Source of the DNA: Burkholderiales bacterium
Lineage (GTDB): Bacteria; Pseudomonadota; Gammaproteobacteria; Burkholderiales; Burkholderiaceae_F
Assembly (NCBI GenBank): GCA_900290335.1
Contig: OKRD01000132.1
Location: 1 to 46,099 of the forward strand
Direction: 5' to 3'
DNA: 46,099 nt
Shown here: positions 18,124-25,766 of the stretch, piece by piece
Layout of the letters: every line of letters starts with the position of its first letter
Numbering within the stretch: the first letter of the stretch is position 1
Translations under genes and position numbers: made by a program
Notes under the pieces: model-generated
The model's database searches: none
What the model was told of the DNA's origin: nothing
The model's input: only the letters and a program-made list of their open reading frames with translations

Positions 18124-19923
18124 ATGAACTACCAGGCGCCGCTGCGGGAGATGCAGTTCGTTGTCCACGAGCTTGCGGGGCTGCGGGCGGTCCAGTCCTT
18201 GCCCGGGTTCGAGGATGCCAGCGACGAGATCGTCGGCGCGGTGCTGGAGGAGTGCGCCAAGCTCATGGGCGAAGTCATTGCCCCGCTCAACCGCCTGGGC
18301 GACACGCAGCCGGCGACCTGGTCCAACGGCGAGGTGACGACCACCCCGGGCTTTCGCAAGGCGTTTCGCACCTTCGTCGAGGGCGGCTGGCAAGGGGTGA
18401 TGCATCCGACCGAGCATGGCGGCCAGGGCCTGCCAAAATTGGTCGCGACGCCGTGCCTGGAGATGCTGCAGGCGGCGAACCTGTCCTTTGCGCTGTGCCC
18501 GCTGCTCACCGATGGCGCCATAGAGGCGTTCTTGTTGGCGGGGTCCGAAGAGCAGCGCCAGCGCTACGTGCCCCGGCTCATCGACGGCGACTGGACCGGC
18601 ACGATGAACCTGACCGAGCCGCAGGCCGGTTCGGACTTGTCGCTGGTGCGTACGCGCGCCGAGCGCCAGCCGGACGGGCGCTACCGCATCTTCGGCCAGA
18701 AGATCTTCATCACGTTCGGCGAGCATGATCTGGCCGAAAACATCGTGCATCTGGTCCTGGCCCGCGCCAGCGATGCACCCCCGGGAGTCAAGGGCTTGTC
18801 GCTTTTTGTCGTGCCTAAGTTCCTGCCCGCGGCGGACGGCGGCATCGGCGCGCGCAACGATGTGTACTGTGCGTCGCTCGAACACAAGCTCGGCATCCGC
18901 GCCAGTCCGACTGCGGTGCTCATCTTCGGTGACGGGCGGGGGGAAGTCGGTCCTGGCGCCATTGCCGAGCTCGTGGGGGAGGAGAACCGCGGTCTGGAAA
19001 TGATGTTCATCATGATGAACGCCGCGCGATTCCAGGTCGGCTTGCAGGGAATTGCCGTGGCCGAGCGCGCCTACCAGCAGGCCAGCGCCTTTGCGCGCGA
19101 GCGGGTGCAAAGCCGTGCGGTCGAGGGTTCGCCCGGTCCGGTTGCGATCATCGAGCATCCGGACGTGCGCCGGATGCTGATGTTCATGCGTTCGCACATC
19201 GAGGCGGCACGCGCGCTTGCCTATGTCGCCGCAGCGCACAGCGACGTCGCCCGCCATCATCCGGACCGCGGCGAGCGGGCCCGCGCCCAGGCGCTCTATG
19301 ACTACCTGGTTCCGATCGTCAAGGGCTGGAGCACGGAGGTCGCGGTCGAGGTGGCGTCGACCGGCATCCAAGTCCATGGCGGCATGGGTTTCATCGAGGA
19401 GACCGGGGCGGCGCAACACTACCGCGACGCTCGCATTTTGCCGATCTACGAGGGTACGACCGGGATCCAGGCCAACGACCTGCTCGGCCGCAAGACGATG
19501 CGCGATGGCGGCGCCACCGCCCGCCTGCTGATCGAGCAGATGCGCGCGACGGCGGCGCAGGCCCGGGCGCAGGCCGGCGGGGATTTTGCGGTGATCGCGG
19601 CGCGCCTCGATTCGGCCGTCGACGCCTATCGCGACGCCCTCGAGTATTTCTTGCGCGGCTTCGAGCAGAACGTGCGCGGCGCATTCGCCGGGTCGGTGCC
19701 GTATCTCAAACTTGCCGGCATCGTGCTCGGTGGCTGGCAGCTGGCGCGGGCGGCACTGATCGCCCAGCGTACCTTGGCTGCCGCACCGGACCCGTTCTAT
19801 CGCGCCAAGATCGCGACCGCGCGATTTTTCTCCGACCACGTGCTTTCGACCGCATCGGCGCTGCTGCTCGCCATCGAAGCCGGCGGCGCCGGAGCCTTGG
19901 CGCTGGACGCCGCCGACTTCTAG
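18124..19923 (+). CDS. Acyl-CoA dehydrogenase, about 600-residue type with extended C-terminal domain
   Basis: The 599-residue product oxidises an acyl-CoA to the trans-2-enoyl-CoA with FAD. It has the long form typical of proteobacteria: a short helical start (MNYQAPLREMQFVVHELAG), the N-terminal and middle domains (MNLTEPQAGSDLSLVRTRA), the C-terminal helical domain with the FAD-contact QVHGGMGFIEETGAAQHYRDARI, and the extra C-terminal domain. The putative catalytic base is E443 in PIYEGTTGIQ. The ATG lies 6 bp after etfA, which strongly supports electron transfer to this ETF. Chain-length specificity cannot be read from sequence. Confidence 0.94.
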   Translation: MNYQAPLREMQFVVHELAGLRAVQSLPGFEDASDEIVGAVLEECAKLMGEVIAPLNRLGDTQPATWSNGEVTTTPGFRKAFRTFVEGGWQGVMHPTEHGGQGLPKLVATPCLEMLQAANLSFALCPLLTDGAIEAFLLAGSEEQRQRYVPRLIDGDWTGTMNLTEPQAGSDLSLVRTRAERQPDGRYRIFGQKIFITFGEHDLAENIVHLVLARASDAPPGVKGLSLFVVPKFLPAADGGIGARNDVYCASLEHKLGIRASPTAVLIFGDGRGEVGPGAIAELVGEENRGLEMMFIMMNAARFQVGLQGIAVAERAYQQASAFARERVQSRAVEGSPGPVAIIEHPDVRRMLMFMRSHIEAARALAYVAAAHSDVARHHPDRGERARAQALYDYLVPIVKGWSTEVAVEVASTGIQVHGGMGFIEETGAAQHYRDARILPIYEGTTGIQANDLLGRKTMRDGGATARLLIEQMRATAAQARAQAGGDFAVIAARLDSAVDAYRDALEYFLRGFEQNVRGAFAGSVPYLKLAGIVLGGWQLARAALIAQRTLAAAPDPFYRAKIATARFFSDHVLSTASALLLAIEAGGAGALALDAADF

Positions 19924-19933
19924 CCGTTCTCGT

Positions 19934-19950
19934 GGCGGCCCGGCGCCGCC
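19934..19950 (+). terminator. Possible weak terminator stem after the ETF/ACAD operon
   Basis: GGCGGC at 19934-19939 can pair with GCCGCC at 19945-19950 around a 5-base loop, 11 bp past the dehydrogenase stop. There is no T-run after it, so if it terminates it would not be a classic intrinsic terminator. Confidence 0.25.
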
Positions 19951-19971
19951 CGTCGCGCGCTTCGTCGATGG

Positions 19972-20008
19972 ATAGTCAATGACTATCGATCGGATAATTA
20001 CAATTCAT
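19972..20008 (+). promoter_or_regulatory. OxyR-like operator upstream of rubrerythrin
   Basis: The site reads ATAG, 7 bases, CTAT, 7 bases, ATAA, 7 bases, TCAT. That is exactly the spacing of the OxyR tetramer site (four 4-base blocks separated by 7). The first half is a perfect palindrome, GATAGTCAATGACTATC at 19971-19987; the second half is degenerate, as is common. It ends directly next to the -35 hexamer of the rubrerythrin promoter, the position expected for an OxyR activator. The downstream gene encodes a peroxide-scavenging protein, which fits. Binding is inferred from pattern only. Confidence 0.55.
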
Positions 20009-20037
20009 TTGTTTAATCGCCTGCCGGCGCGTAGATT
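20009..20037 (+). promoter_or_regulatory. Sigma-70-type promoter of the rubrerythrin operon
   Basis: TTGTTT at 20009-20014 and TAGATT at 20032-20037 are separated by 17 bp. Transcription would start near 20044, leaving a leader of about 57 bases before the ATG at 20101. The -35 touches the OxyR-like box. A strong ribosome binding site AGGAGAG lies at 20089-20095. Confidence 0.55.
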
Positions 20038-20100
20038 GTGCGCTACCGACCGATTTCGGAAGGGTCGCGCTGCAGCGATGGATCAACTAGGAGAGCTTTC

Positions 20101-20520
20101 ATGGCACTGAAGGGATCGAAGACCGAGGACAATCTGAAGGCGGCGTTTGCCGGGGAATCCCAGGCGAACCGGCGCTACCTGTATTTCGCGTCGAAGGCCG
20201 ACATCGAGGGATACAACGACGTGGCAGCGGTATTCCGCTCCACCGCCGAAGGGGAAACCGGCCATGCGCATGGCCACCTCGAGTATCTCGAGCAAGTCGG
20301 CGATCCGGCGACCGGGCTGCCGATTGGGCCGACGCGCGCCAATCTGAAGGCGGCAATCGCCGGCGAGACGCACGAGTACACCGACATGTATCCGGGGATG
20401 GCCAAGACGGCGCGAGGCGAAGGCTTCGAAGAGATCGCCGACTGGTTCGAAACGCTGGCCAAGGCGGAGCGCTCGCACGCGAACAAGTTCCAGCGGACGC
20501 TCGATTCGATCGTCGACTAA
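20101..20520 (+). CDS. Rubrerythrin-family diiron protein without rubredoxin domain
   Basis: The 139-residue protein is a four-helix-bundle rubrerythrin that would reduce hydrogen peroxide at a diiron centre. All expected ligands can be placed: E19 (AGES), E52 and H55 (GETGHA), E89 and E92 (AGETHEY), E123 and H126 (AERSHA). The C-terminal rubredoxin domain of classic rubrerythrins, with two CxxC pairs, is absent, so it is of the erythrin/sulerythrin type and needs an external electron donor. The next gene encodes an iron-sulfur protein that could serve. The ATG follows AGGAGAG at good spacing. An OxyR-like box and promoter lie upstream. Confidence 0.92.
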   Translation: MALKGSKTEDNLKAAFAGESQANRRYLYFASKADIEGYNDVAAVFRSTAEGETGHAHGHLEYLEQVGDPATGLPIGPTRANLKAAIAGETHEYTDMYPGMAKTARGEGFEEIADWFETLAKAERSHANKFQRTLDSIVD

Positions 20521-20531
20521 TTGCCGGGATC

Positions 20532-20573
20532 CGCGGTTTTTGCCGCAACCGCGATGCGCGCCACGCGCGCATC
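20532..20573 (+). promoter_or_regulatory. Two back-to-back hairpins between rubrerythrin and the iron-sulfur gene
   Basis: The 85-bp gap holds two perfect stems. CGCGGTT (20532-20538) pairs with AACCGCG (20547-20553), and GATGCGCG (20553-20560) pairs with CGCGCATC (20566-20573). Neither is followed by a T-run. They may act as an RNA-stability or partial termination element that makes more rubrerythrin than downstream products. This is inferred from structure only. Confidence 0.4.
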
Positions 20574-20605
20574 ACGCCCCGGTTGTCATGAAGTGAGAAG
20601 GAACC

Positions 20606-21961
20606 ATGAGCGCCAAGGAAGGAAGCCTCGAGGCACCGACGCGCAAGCCCATTGCTTGGGACAAGCCCGAATTCTGGGATGCGGCGAAGCTGGAAAAGGA
20701 GCTCGAGCGCGTCTTTGACATCTGCCACGGCTGCCGACGCTGCGTGAGCCTGTGCGGTGCCTTTCCCACGCTCTTCGACCTGGTGGACGGCGGCGCCAGC
20801 GGCGAGCTCGATACCGTGCCCAAGGAGCGCTATGCCGACGTCGTCGACCAGTGCTACCTGTGCGACGTTTGCTTCATGACCAAGTGCCCCTACGTTCCGC
20901 CGCACGCCTGGGATCTGGATTTTCCGCACCTGATGCTGCGCGCCAAGGCGGTGCAATTCCGCAGCACGGGCGGCAAGTGGCGCGACCGGGTGCTCTCGTC
21001 TACCGACCGCCTGGGCTACTTTGCCGGCATTCCGATCGTCACGCAGGCCGTCAACACGGTCAATCAGAGTCGCGCCGGGCGGGCCGCCACCGAGAAATTG
21101 CTGGGCGTCGATCGTCGGGCTTGGCGACCGGATTACGCCGCGGCGAAGTTCCGCCGCTCGGCAAGGGTCGACGCCTCGCCGCCGGTTCGCGACGGGACAC
21201 GCACCCCGGGCAAGGTCGCCGTCTACGCGACTTGCTACGTCAACTACAACGAGCCGGGGATTGGCCACGACCTGCTCAAGATCTTGGCGCACAACGAGAT
21301 TCCGCATGTCTTAGTCGAGAAGGAGGCGTGCTGCGGGATGCCCAAGCTCGAACTCGGCGACCTGGAGGGCGTACGCCGTCTAAAGGAGAGCAACATTCCG
21401 GTGCTGGTGCGCCTGGCGCGCGAGGGCTACGCGATCCTCGCGGCGATCCCATCCTGCACGCTGATGTTCGCCAAGGAATTGCCGCTGCTGTTTCCCGGCG
21501 ATGCCGAGGTGCGGCTGGTCAGCGAGGCCATGTGGGACCCGTTCGATTACCTCGTGGCACGCAACAAGGATGGCCTGCTCAAGAGCGATTTTCGCCGGCC
21601 CCTGGGTTCGGTCTCCTACCACGTGCCGTGCCACAGCCGCGTGCAGAACCTGGGCCGCAAAACCGAGGAAGTCCTCAAATGGATTCCGCAGACCACGGTG
21701 ACGACGGTGGAACGCTGTTCGGGACACGCCGGCACCTGGGGGGTGAAGATGGAGTACCACGCCACGGCGATGAAGATCGGCAAGCCGGTGTTTCGCGCCA
21801 TGGTGCAGGCCAAACCCGATTTCATCAGCTCGGACTGCCAGTTGGCGGGCCACCATATCGAGCAGGGAATCGAGGAGCTCGGCGGCGAAGCAGCGTCGGG
21901 CAAGAAGCCGCAGCTTGCGCATCCGATCACGCTCGTGCGCATGGCCTACGGCATCGAGTAG
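20606..21961 (+). CDS. Iron-sulfur protein with two [4Fe-4S] motifs and CCG domains (HdrD/GlpC-like)
   Basis: The 451-residue product is a soluble heterodisulfide-reductase-related protein. Two ferredoxin-type cluster motifs are complete: C40-C43-C46-C50 (CHGCRRCVSLC) and C83-C86-C89-C94 (CYLCDVCFMTKC). Two cysteine-rich CCG-type domains follow: CCG at 242-244 (KEACCGMPKLE), and a second where CCG reads CSG at 371-373 (ERCSGHAGTWG), with further cysteines C342 and C411. The altered second motif is regular in this subgroup. It is likely an electron-transfer or disulfide-type redox protein, perhaps donor to the rubrerythrin. The ATG at 20606 follows GAGAAGGAA. Partner and substrate are unknown. 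Confidence 0.87.
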   Translation: MSAKEGSLEAPTRKPIAWDKPEFWDAAKLEKELERVFDICHGCRRCVSLCGAFPTLFDLVDGGASGELDTVPKERYADVVDQCYLCDVCFMTKCPYVPPHAWDLDFPHLMLRAKAVQFRSTGGKWRDRVLSSTDRLGYFAGIPIVTQAVNTVNQSRAGRAATEKLLGVDRRAWRPDYAAAKFRRSARVDASPPVRDGTRTPGKVAVYATCYVNYNEPGIGHDLLKILAHNEIPHVLVEKEACCGMPKLELGDLEGVRRLKESNIPVLVRLAREGYAILAAIPSCTLMFAKELPLLFPGDAEVRLVSEAMWDPFDYLVARNKDGLLKSDFRRPLGSVSYHVPCHSRVQNLGRKTEEVLKWIPQTTVTTVERCSGHAGTWGVKMEYHATAMKIGKPVFRAMVQAKPDFISSDCQLAGHHIEQGIEELGGEAASGKKPQLAHPITLVRMAYGIE

Positions 21962-21982
21962 CGAGCGCAGGAGCAAGGAGCC

Positions 21983-22567
21983 ATGAACGCAATTTCCCCA
22001 TCGAGCCTACTGACGCTGGAGGCGTATTCGAAGCGGCGCAAGGAATTTCGCGACCGCGTGCTGGCGCACAAGAAGAACCGGATCGTGCACGTGGGAGCGC
22101 ACATGACCTTGATCTTCGAGGACGAGACGACGATCCGCTACCAGATACAGGAAATGCTGCGAATCGAAAAGACGTTCGACGAGCAGGGCATCCGCGAGGA
22201 GCTCGACGCCTATAACCCGCTGATTCCGGACGGCACCAATCTCAAGGCGACGATGATGCTCGAATACGAAGATCCGCAGGAGCGTGCGCGCGAACTGGCG
22301 CGGCTCATCGGCATCGAGCACCGCGTGTACCTCCAGGTGGAGGGCATGGATCCGTGCTACGCCGTCGCCGACGAGGACCTCGTGCGCGAAAACGAGCAAA
22401 AGACCTCGTCCGTGCACTTCCTGCGCTTTGAACTGGCGCCGGCCGCCATCGCCGGATTTCGGCGCGGCCGCCGCGTGGCCGTGGGGGTCGATCACCCGAA
22501 CTATCGCACCCGCGTCGATCCGATCGCCGCCGAGGTCCAGGGATCGTTGAGCAAGGACTTTGCCTAA
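21983..22567 (+). CDS. DUF3501 family protein
   Basis: The 194-residue soluble protein belongs to DUF3501 (LTLEAYSKRRKEFRDRVLAHKK, THMTLIFEDE-like segment, QIQEMLRIEKTFDEQGI, LDAYNPLIPDGTNLKATM, and the ending NEQKTSSVHFLRFEL). The family has no assigned function that I know of. It recurs next to a rubrerythrin and the same type of iron-sulfur protein, as here. The ATG lies 21 bp after the previous stop behind AAGGAG, so it is co-transcribed. Only one cysteine (PCYAV) is present, so it is unlikely to hold a cluster itself. It could be an adaptor or a subunit of a redox complex. Confidence 0.85.
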   Translation: MNAISPSSLLTLEAYSKRRKEFRDRVLAHKKNRIVHVGAHMTLIFEDETTIRYQIQEMLRIEKTFDEQGIREELDAYNPLIPDGTNLKATMMLEYEDPQERARELARLIGIEHRVYLQVEGMDPCYAVADEDLVRENEQKTSSVHFLRFELAPAAIAGFRRGRRVAVGVDHPNYRTRVDPIAAEVQGSLSKDFA

Positions 22568-22576
22568 CGGGGGCAG

Positions 22577-23734
22577 TCAGAACAGCAGCTGCTGCGGGCC
22601 GGGCGACTGCGGAACGCGGAAGCGACTGCAGTCGAGCGGCGGGTAGTCCCGCTCGAGCTGCCACTTGCGGCAGGCCAAGGCGAAACGTTGGCGCAACAGC
22701 GTGGCGAAGATCCCGGTGCCCTCCATGCGCGTGCCGAATTCGGACTGGTTGTCGCGGCCGCCGCGCATCTGGCGGACCCGGCTCATGACATGTGCGGCGC
22801 GTAGCGGCGCGAACTCGCGCAGCCATTCGAGGAACAGATCGCGGACCTCGAGCGGCAAGCGCAGGCTCACGTAGGAGGCATGGCGCGCGCCGGCAGCGGC
22901 CGCTGCCTCGAGTACCGCCTCCATGTCCTGCTCGGTGAGGGCCGGAATGACCGGCGCAACGATCACGCCTGCCGGAATTCCCGCTTGTGCCAGGGTCCGG
23001 ATCGCCTCGAGACGACGCGCCGGCGTGCTGGCGCGCGGCTCCAGCGTGCGCGCGATCGTGCGGTCGAGCGTACCGATCGAGATCAGGACGCGCACGAGCC
23101 CTTGCTGCGCCATTGGCCCGAGCAGGTCAAGGTCGCGCAGCACCAGGGCCGACTTGGTCGTGATCGCGACGGGGTGACCAAAGGCCGCCAGGACCTCGAG
23201 CACGGAGCGGGTGATGCGAAGATCCTTCTCGATGGGTTGGTACGGATCGGTGTTGGCGCCCAGCGCCAGCATGGCCGGCGTGTAGCCGGGTCGGCGCAGC
23301 TCGCGCTCGAGCAGTTCGGCAGCGTTTTGTTTGGCAAAAAGGCGCGTCTCGAAGTCCAGGCCCGGGGATAGGCCCAGGTAGCTGTGCGTGGGGCGCGCGT
23401 AACAGTACACGCAGCCGTGCTCGCAGCCGCGATAGGGATTGACCGATCGATCGAAGGGGATGTCCGGTGATTGGTTGCGGCTGATGATCGTGCGTGCCCG
23501 CTCGTGCGTGACGCAGGTCTTGATCGCTGCCGCCGCTGGCGGCGCGTCGTCCGGATCAGGTTCGGCCGCGACCGGCGGGAGCTCGCCCCGTTCCGCGGTG
23601 CGCGACTGTTCGAGATACTCGGGGTCGAGCTCGTGCGTGGCGTCGGCAAAACGCGAATCCCGGTTGCTGCGGGCGCCGCGTCCCTTGAGCTCGGCAAAAG
23701 CGCCGGTGAGCAGCGCCGATCGAACAGGTTTCAC
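22577..23734 (-). CDS. PA0069-family radical SAM protein (SPL-like)
   Basis: The product of about 385 residues is a radical SAM enzyme of the PA0069/spore-photoproduct-lyase-like group. The cluster-binding CxxxCxxC is C104, C108 and C111 in RGCEHGCVYCYARP, preceded by FDRSVNPY. GANTDPYQPIEKDLRITRSVL and TKSALVLRDLDLL are family hallmarks. I favour the GTG at 23734 behind GGGGCA; a TTG at 23779 would place the start inside the AT-rich operator-like sequence. The reaction is unknown; DNA-lesion repair is suggested only by resemblance to SPL. It converges with the DUF3501 gene at a 9-bp gap. Confidence 0.88.
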   Translation of the reverse strand: MKPVRSALLTGAFAELKGRGARSNRDSRFADATHELDPEYLEQSRTAERGELPPVAAEPDPDDAPPAAAAIKTCVTHERARTIISRNQSPDIPFDRSVNPYRGCEHGCVYCYARPTHSYLGLSPGLDFETRLFAKQNAAELLERELRRPGYTPAMLALGANTDPYQPIEKDLRITRSVLEVLAAFGHPVAITTKSALVLRDLDLLGPMAQQGLVRVLISIGTLDRTIARTLEPRASTPARRLEAIRTLAQAGIPAGVIVAPVIPALTEQDMEAVLEAAAAAGARHASYVSLRLPLEVRDLFLEWLREFAPLRAAHVMSRVRQMRGGRDNQSEFGTRMEGTGIFATLLRQRFALACRKWQLERDYPPLDCSRFRVPQSPGPQQLLF

Positions 23735-23750
23735 GTCTGCCCCGGGTCGA

Positions 23751-23773
23751 TAGTGTATAAAATAACAGTATAC
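23751..23773 (-). promoter_or_regulatory. AT-rich operator-like sequence, LexA-like, at the radical SAM gene start
   Basis: TAGTGTATAAAATAACAGTA at 23751-23770 differs from the LexA-type pattern TACTGT-N8-ACAGTA at one position of the conserved arms (C to G). An overlapping inverted repeat GTATA-N9-TATAC lies at 23755-23773. It is the only AT-rich island for kilobases and includes -10-like strings (TATAAA on plus, TATTTT on minus). It could control the radical SAM gene, the region to its right, or both. Confidence 0.4.
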
Positions 23774-23804
23774 GGCCAATTGCCGGGGCCAACCCAGGGG
23801 GGAG

Positions 23805-24107
23805 ATGCCACGTTCGGCCTACGCTGCCGCGGGACCCTTCGAACCCTTCGCGGCGGCACACCTGCCCTGGGAGGTGTTTTCCCGGGACACGCTCTTTGGC
23901 ATCGGCTGCCAGCCGTTGCGGCAATCAGACGGTGGCGCGCGCAGCGGCGTGTGCGTGGAGATCCTCGAAGCGGGACGCCGGGCGTATCCCGCGCTAGCAC
24001 GTGCTCAAGGAGGAGCACCGGTTCCTCCTCGAGGGTTGCCGGACGCCGCGTCGGCGACGATGTGGTGCCGCCTGGCGATCCCAACGCAGGGCGGAAGCAC
24101 GGCGGCA
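23805..24107 (+). pseudogene. Possible decayed gene in the 330-bp gap between the radical SAM gene and rlmL
   Basis: No intact gene is supported in 23780-24107. A frame opening with ATG at 23805 behind AGGGGGGAG has coding-like GC-rich third positions for about 63 codons. That pattern breaks between about 24000 and 24030, where another frame (VLKEEHRFLLE) takes over, and then returns. This suggests a damaged gene, although the frame stays open into the rlmL antisense. The start (HLPWEVFSRDTL, GGARSGVCVEIL) faintly recalls the N-terminus of ImuA, a LexA-regulated mutagenesis protein, but not enough to name it. Confidence 0.25.
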
Positions 24108-25328
24108 CTAGCCGGCGCCGTGCCCGTCCTCGACCGCGGGTCCCGCATCGCCTCGGTCCGCGGCGCGCTCTCGGCGCATGCTGCCGGCAACCATGTCAAA
24201 GCGAAACAGGCGACACTCGAGCGCGCCGTTGAAGAGCACCGTCTTGCTGGACTCGCGCAGGCGCATCTGCTGCGGCAATTTGCGGTCGGAACTCAGCAGC
24301 CAGGCCTGCCAGCCGGGAAACTTGCGCTTTAACTGCCCGGCGAAGTCGGACATCAGCGACGCGACGCTGGCCGACTTGGGATTGCTCTGCTCGCCGTAGG
24401 GTGGGTTGGTGACGATCATCCCGCGTTCGGCGGTTGGCTCGGCGGCGCGCGCGTCGGTTGCCTCCAATACCAGGGAGCGGTTCTGCAGTGCGGCGCCCAG
24501 CCCCGCGCGCTGCGCGTTGGCGCCGGCGATCGCGATCACGCGGGTCGAGATGTCGCGCCCGACCAGTTGCATGGGAGCACGGTCGTCGATGGCCGCGCGC
24601 GCTTGCTGCTGCAGGGATGACCAGGCAGCGCGATCAAACCCGCGCAAGTTCTCGAAGCCAAACCGGCGCTGCAGGCCAGGTGCGCGGTTCGTTGCGATGC
24701 AGCCGGCCTCGATGACGATCGTGCCGCTGCCACAAAAAGGATCGAGCAGCGGCTGTTGCGGGGTCCAACCCGCGAGCAGCAGCAAGGCCGCCGCTAGGTT
24801 CTCCTTGATCGGCGCCTCGCCCTTGTCGGCACGCCAGCCGCGCTTGAAGAGCGATTCGCCGGAAAGATCGATGTACAGCTGTACGGTCTGCTCGTCCAGG
24901 TGCGCCAGTACCTGGACGTCGGGGTGCGCCCGGTCGATCGATGGTCGCTCGCCGCTGCGGTCGCGCGCGCGGTCGACGATGGCATCCTTGACCCGCAGCG
25001 TCACGAACTGCAGGCTGCGCAGCGGCGAACGGTTCGCCGTGACATCGACTCGCAGGCTCTGACCCGGCGAAAACTCGCGCTCCCAGGCGATCTGCCGGGC
25101 GAGTTCATACAGATCGGTCTCATTGCGGTAGCTGCCCTGCCCCACGCGCCACAGGATCCGGCTGGCGATGCGGCAATGCAGGTTGGCGGCGTAGGCGGTG
25201 GCCAGCGTACCGCCAAACTGCGCGCCGCCGGCCGCTGGGCGCACTGCCGATGCGCCGAGCGTGCGCAGTTCCTGTGCCAGAACCGGCTCGAGTCCGCGCG
25301 GGCAGACGGCGAAGAATGTTTCCGCCAC
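24108..25328 (-). CDS. rlmL: THUMP-domain 23S rRNA guanine-N2 methyltransferase, RlmL-like
   Basis: The 406-residue product matches the RlmL half of E. coli RlmKL, which methylates G2445 of 23S rRNA with SAM. Domains in order: an N-terminal ferredoxin-like segment (FFAVCPRGLEPVLAQEL), THUMP (about residues 45-155), then a Rossmann methyltransferase with the SAM motif DPFCGSGTIVIEAG at 196-209 and the catalytic NPPYGE at 308-313. There is no RlmK domain, which is usual outside gammaproteobacteria. The GTG start at 25328 lies 13 bp after hemJ. The last 25 residues are charged and not conserved. Confidence 0.9.
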   Translation of the reverse strand: MAETFFAVCPRGLEPVLAQELRTLGASAVRPAAGGAQFGGTLATAYAANLHCRIASRILWRVGQGSYRNETDLYELARQIAWEREFSPGQSLRVDVTANRSPLRSLQFVTLRVKDAIVDRARDRSGERPSIDRAHPDVQVLAHLDEQTVQLYIDLSGESLFKRGWRADKGEAPIKENLAAALLLLAGWTPQQPLLDPFCGSGTIVIEAGCIATNRAPGLQRRFGFENLRGFDRAAWSSLQQQARAAIDDRAPMQLVGRDISTRVIAIAGANAQRAGLGAALQNRSLVLEATDARAAEPTAERGMIVTNPPYGEQSNPKSASVASLMSDFAGQLKRKFPGWQAWLLSSDRKLPQQMRLRESSKTVLFNGALECRLFRFDMVAGSMRRERAADRGDAGPAVEDGHGAG

Positions 25329-25341
25329 GCGGGTCCGTCGC

Positions 25342-25761
25342 TTAGAAGGGCTTCACGACGACGAGCGCGACGATGGCAAGCAGCAGCAGGGTCGGGATCT
25401 CGTTGAACCAGCGAAACCAGATGTGCGAATGCTGGTTGCGGCCGGCGCGCAAATTGGCCAGCTGGCGTCCGCAAACATGCTGGAAAGCAAGCAGCGCAAG
25501 CACCAGCGCGAGCTTGGCGTGGAGCCAGGCTTGGTCTTGACCGATGCCAAATCCCAGCCATAACCACAGGCCCAGGGCCAGGGCCGCGACCGAGAGCAGG
25601 TTGGAGAAGCGATAGAGCTTAGCGGCCATGAGCAAGAGACGGTCCCGCTCGGCGCCCGGCGCGGCAACCTGCGCCAGGTTAACGAAGATCCGCGGCAGGT
25701 AAAACAGGCCGGCAAACCATCCGACCACGAAGAAGACATGCAGCGCCTTGACCCAGAGCAT
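25342..25761 (-). CDS. hemJ: HemJ-type protoporphyrinogen oxidase (UPF0093/CopD-like)
   Basis: The 139-residue protein has four membrane helices and belongs to the HemJ family, which oxidises protoporphyrinogen IX to protoporphyrin IX in heme synthesis in bacteria lacking HemG or HemY. The N-terminal LWVKALHVFFVVGWFAGLFYLPR includes the conserved His (H8), and the C-terminal FNEIPTLLLLAIVALVVVKPF is diagnostic. Family relatives are often labelled CopD-like. It lies between rlmL and proA, 5 bp from the proA stop. Confidence 0.88.
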   Translation of the reverse strand: MLWVKALHVFFVVGWFAGLFYLPRIFVNLAQVAAPGAERDRLLLMAAKLYRFSNLLSVAALALGLWLWLGFGIGQDQAWLHAKLALVLALLAFQHVCGRQLANLRAGRNQHSHIWFRWFNEIPTLLLLAIVALVVVKPF

Positions 25762-25766
25762 CGCGC

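Noticed and set aside
17074-19839. Open minus-strand frame of about 920 codons opposite etfA and the acyl-CoA dehydrogenase
   Set aside because: It is antisense to well-supported genes, rich in Arg, His, Gly and Asp with no recognisable domain, as expected from the mirror of GC-rich codons.
24008-24029. Inverted repeat AGGAGGA-N8-TCCTCCT as a terminator
   Set aside because: No T-run follows, and the symmetry can come from a KEEHRFLLE-type coding stretch.
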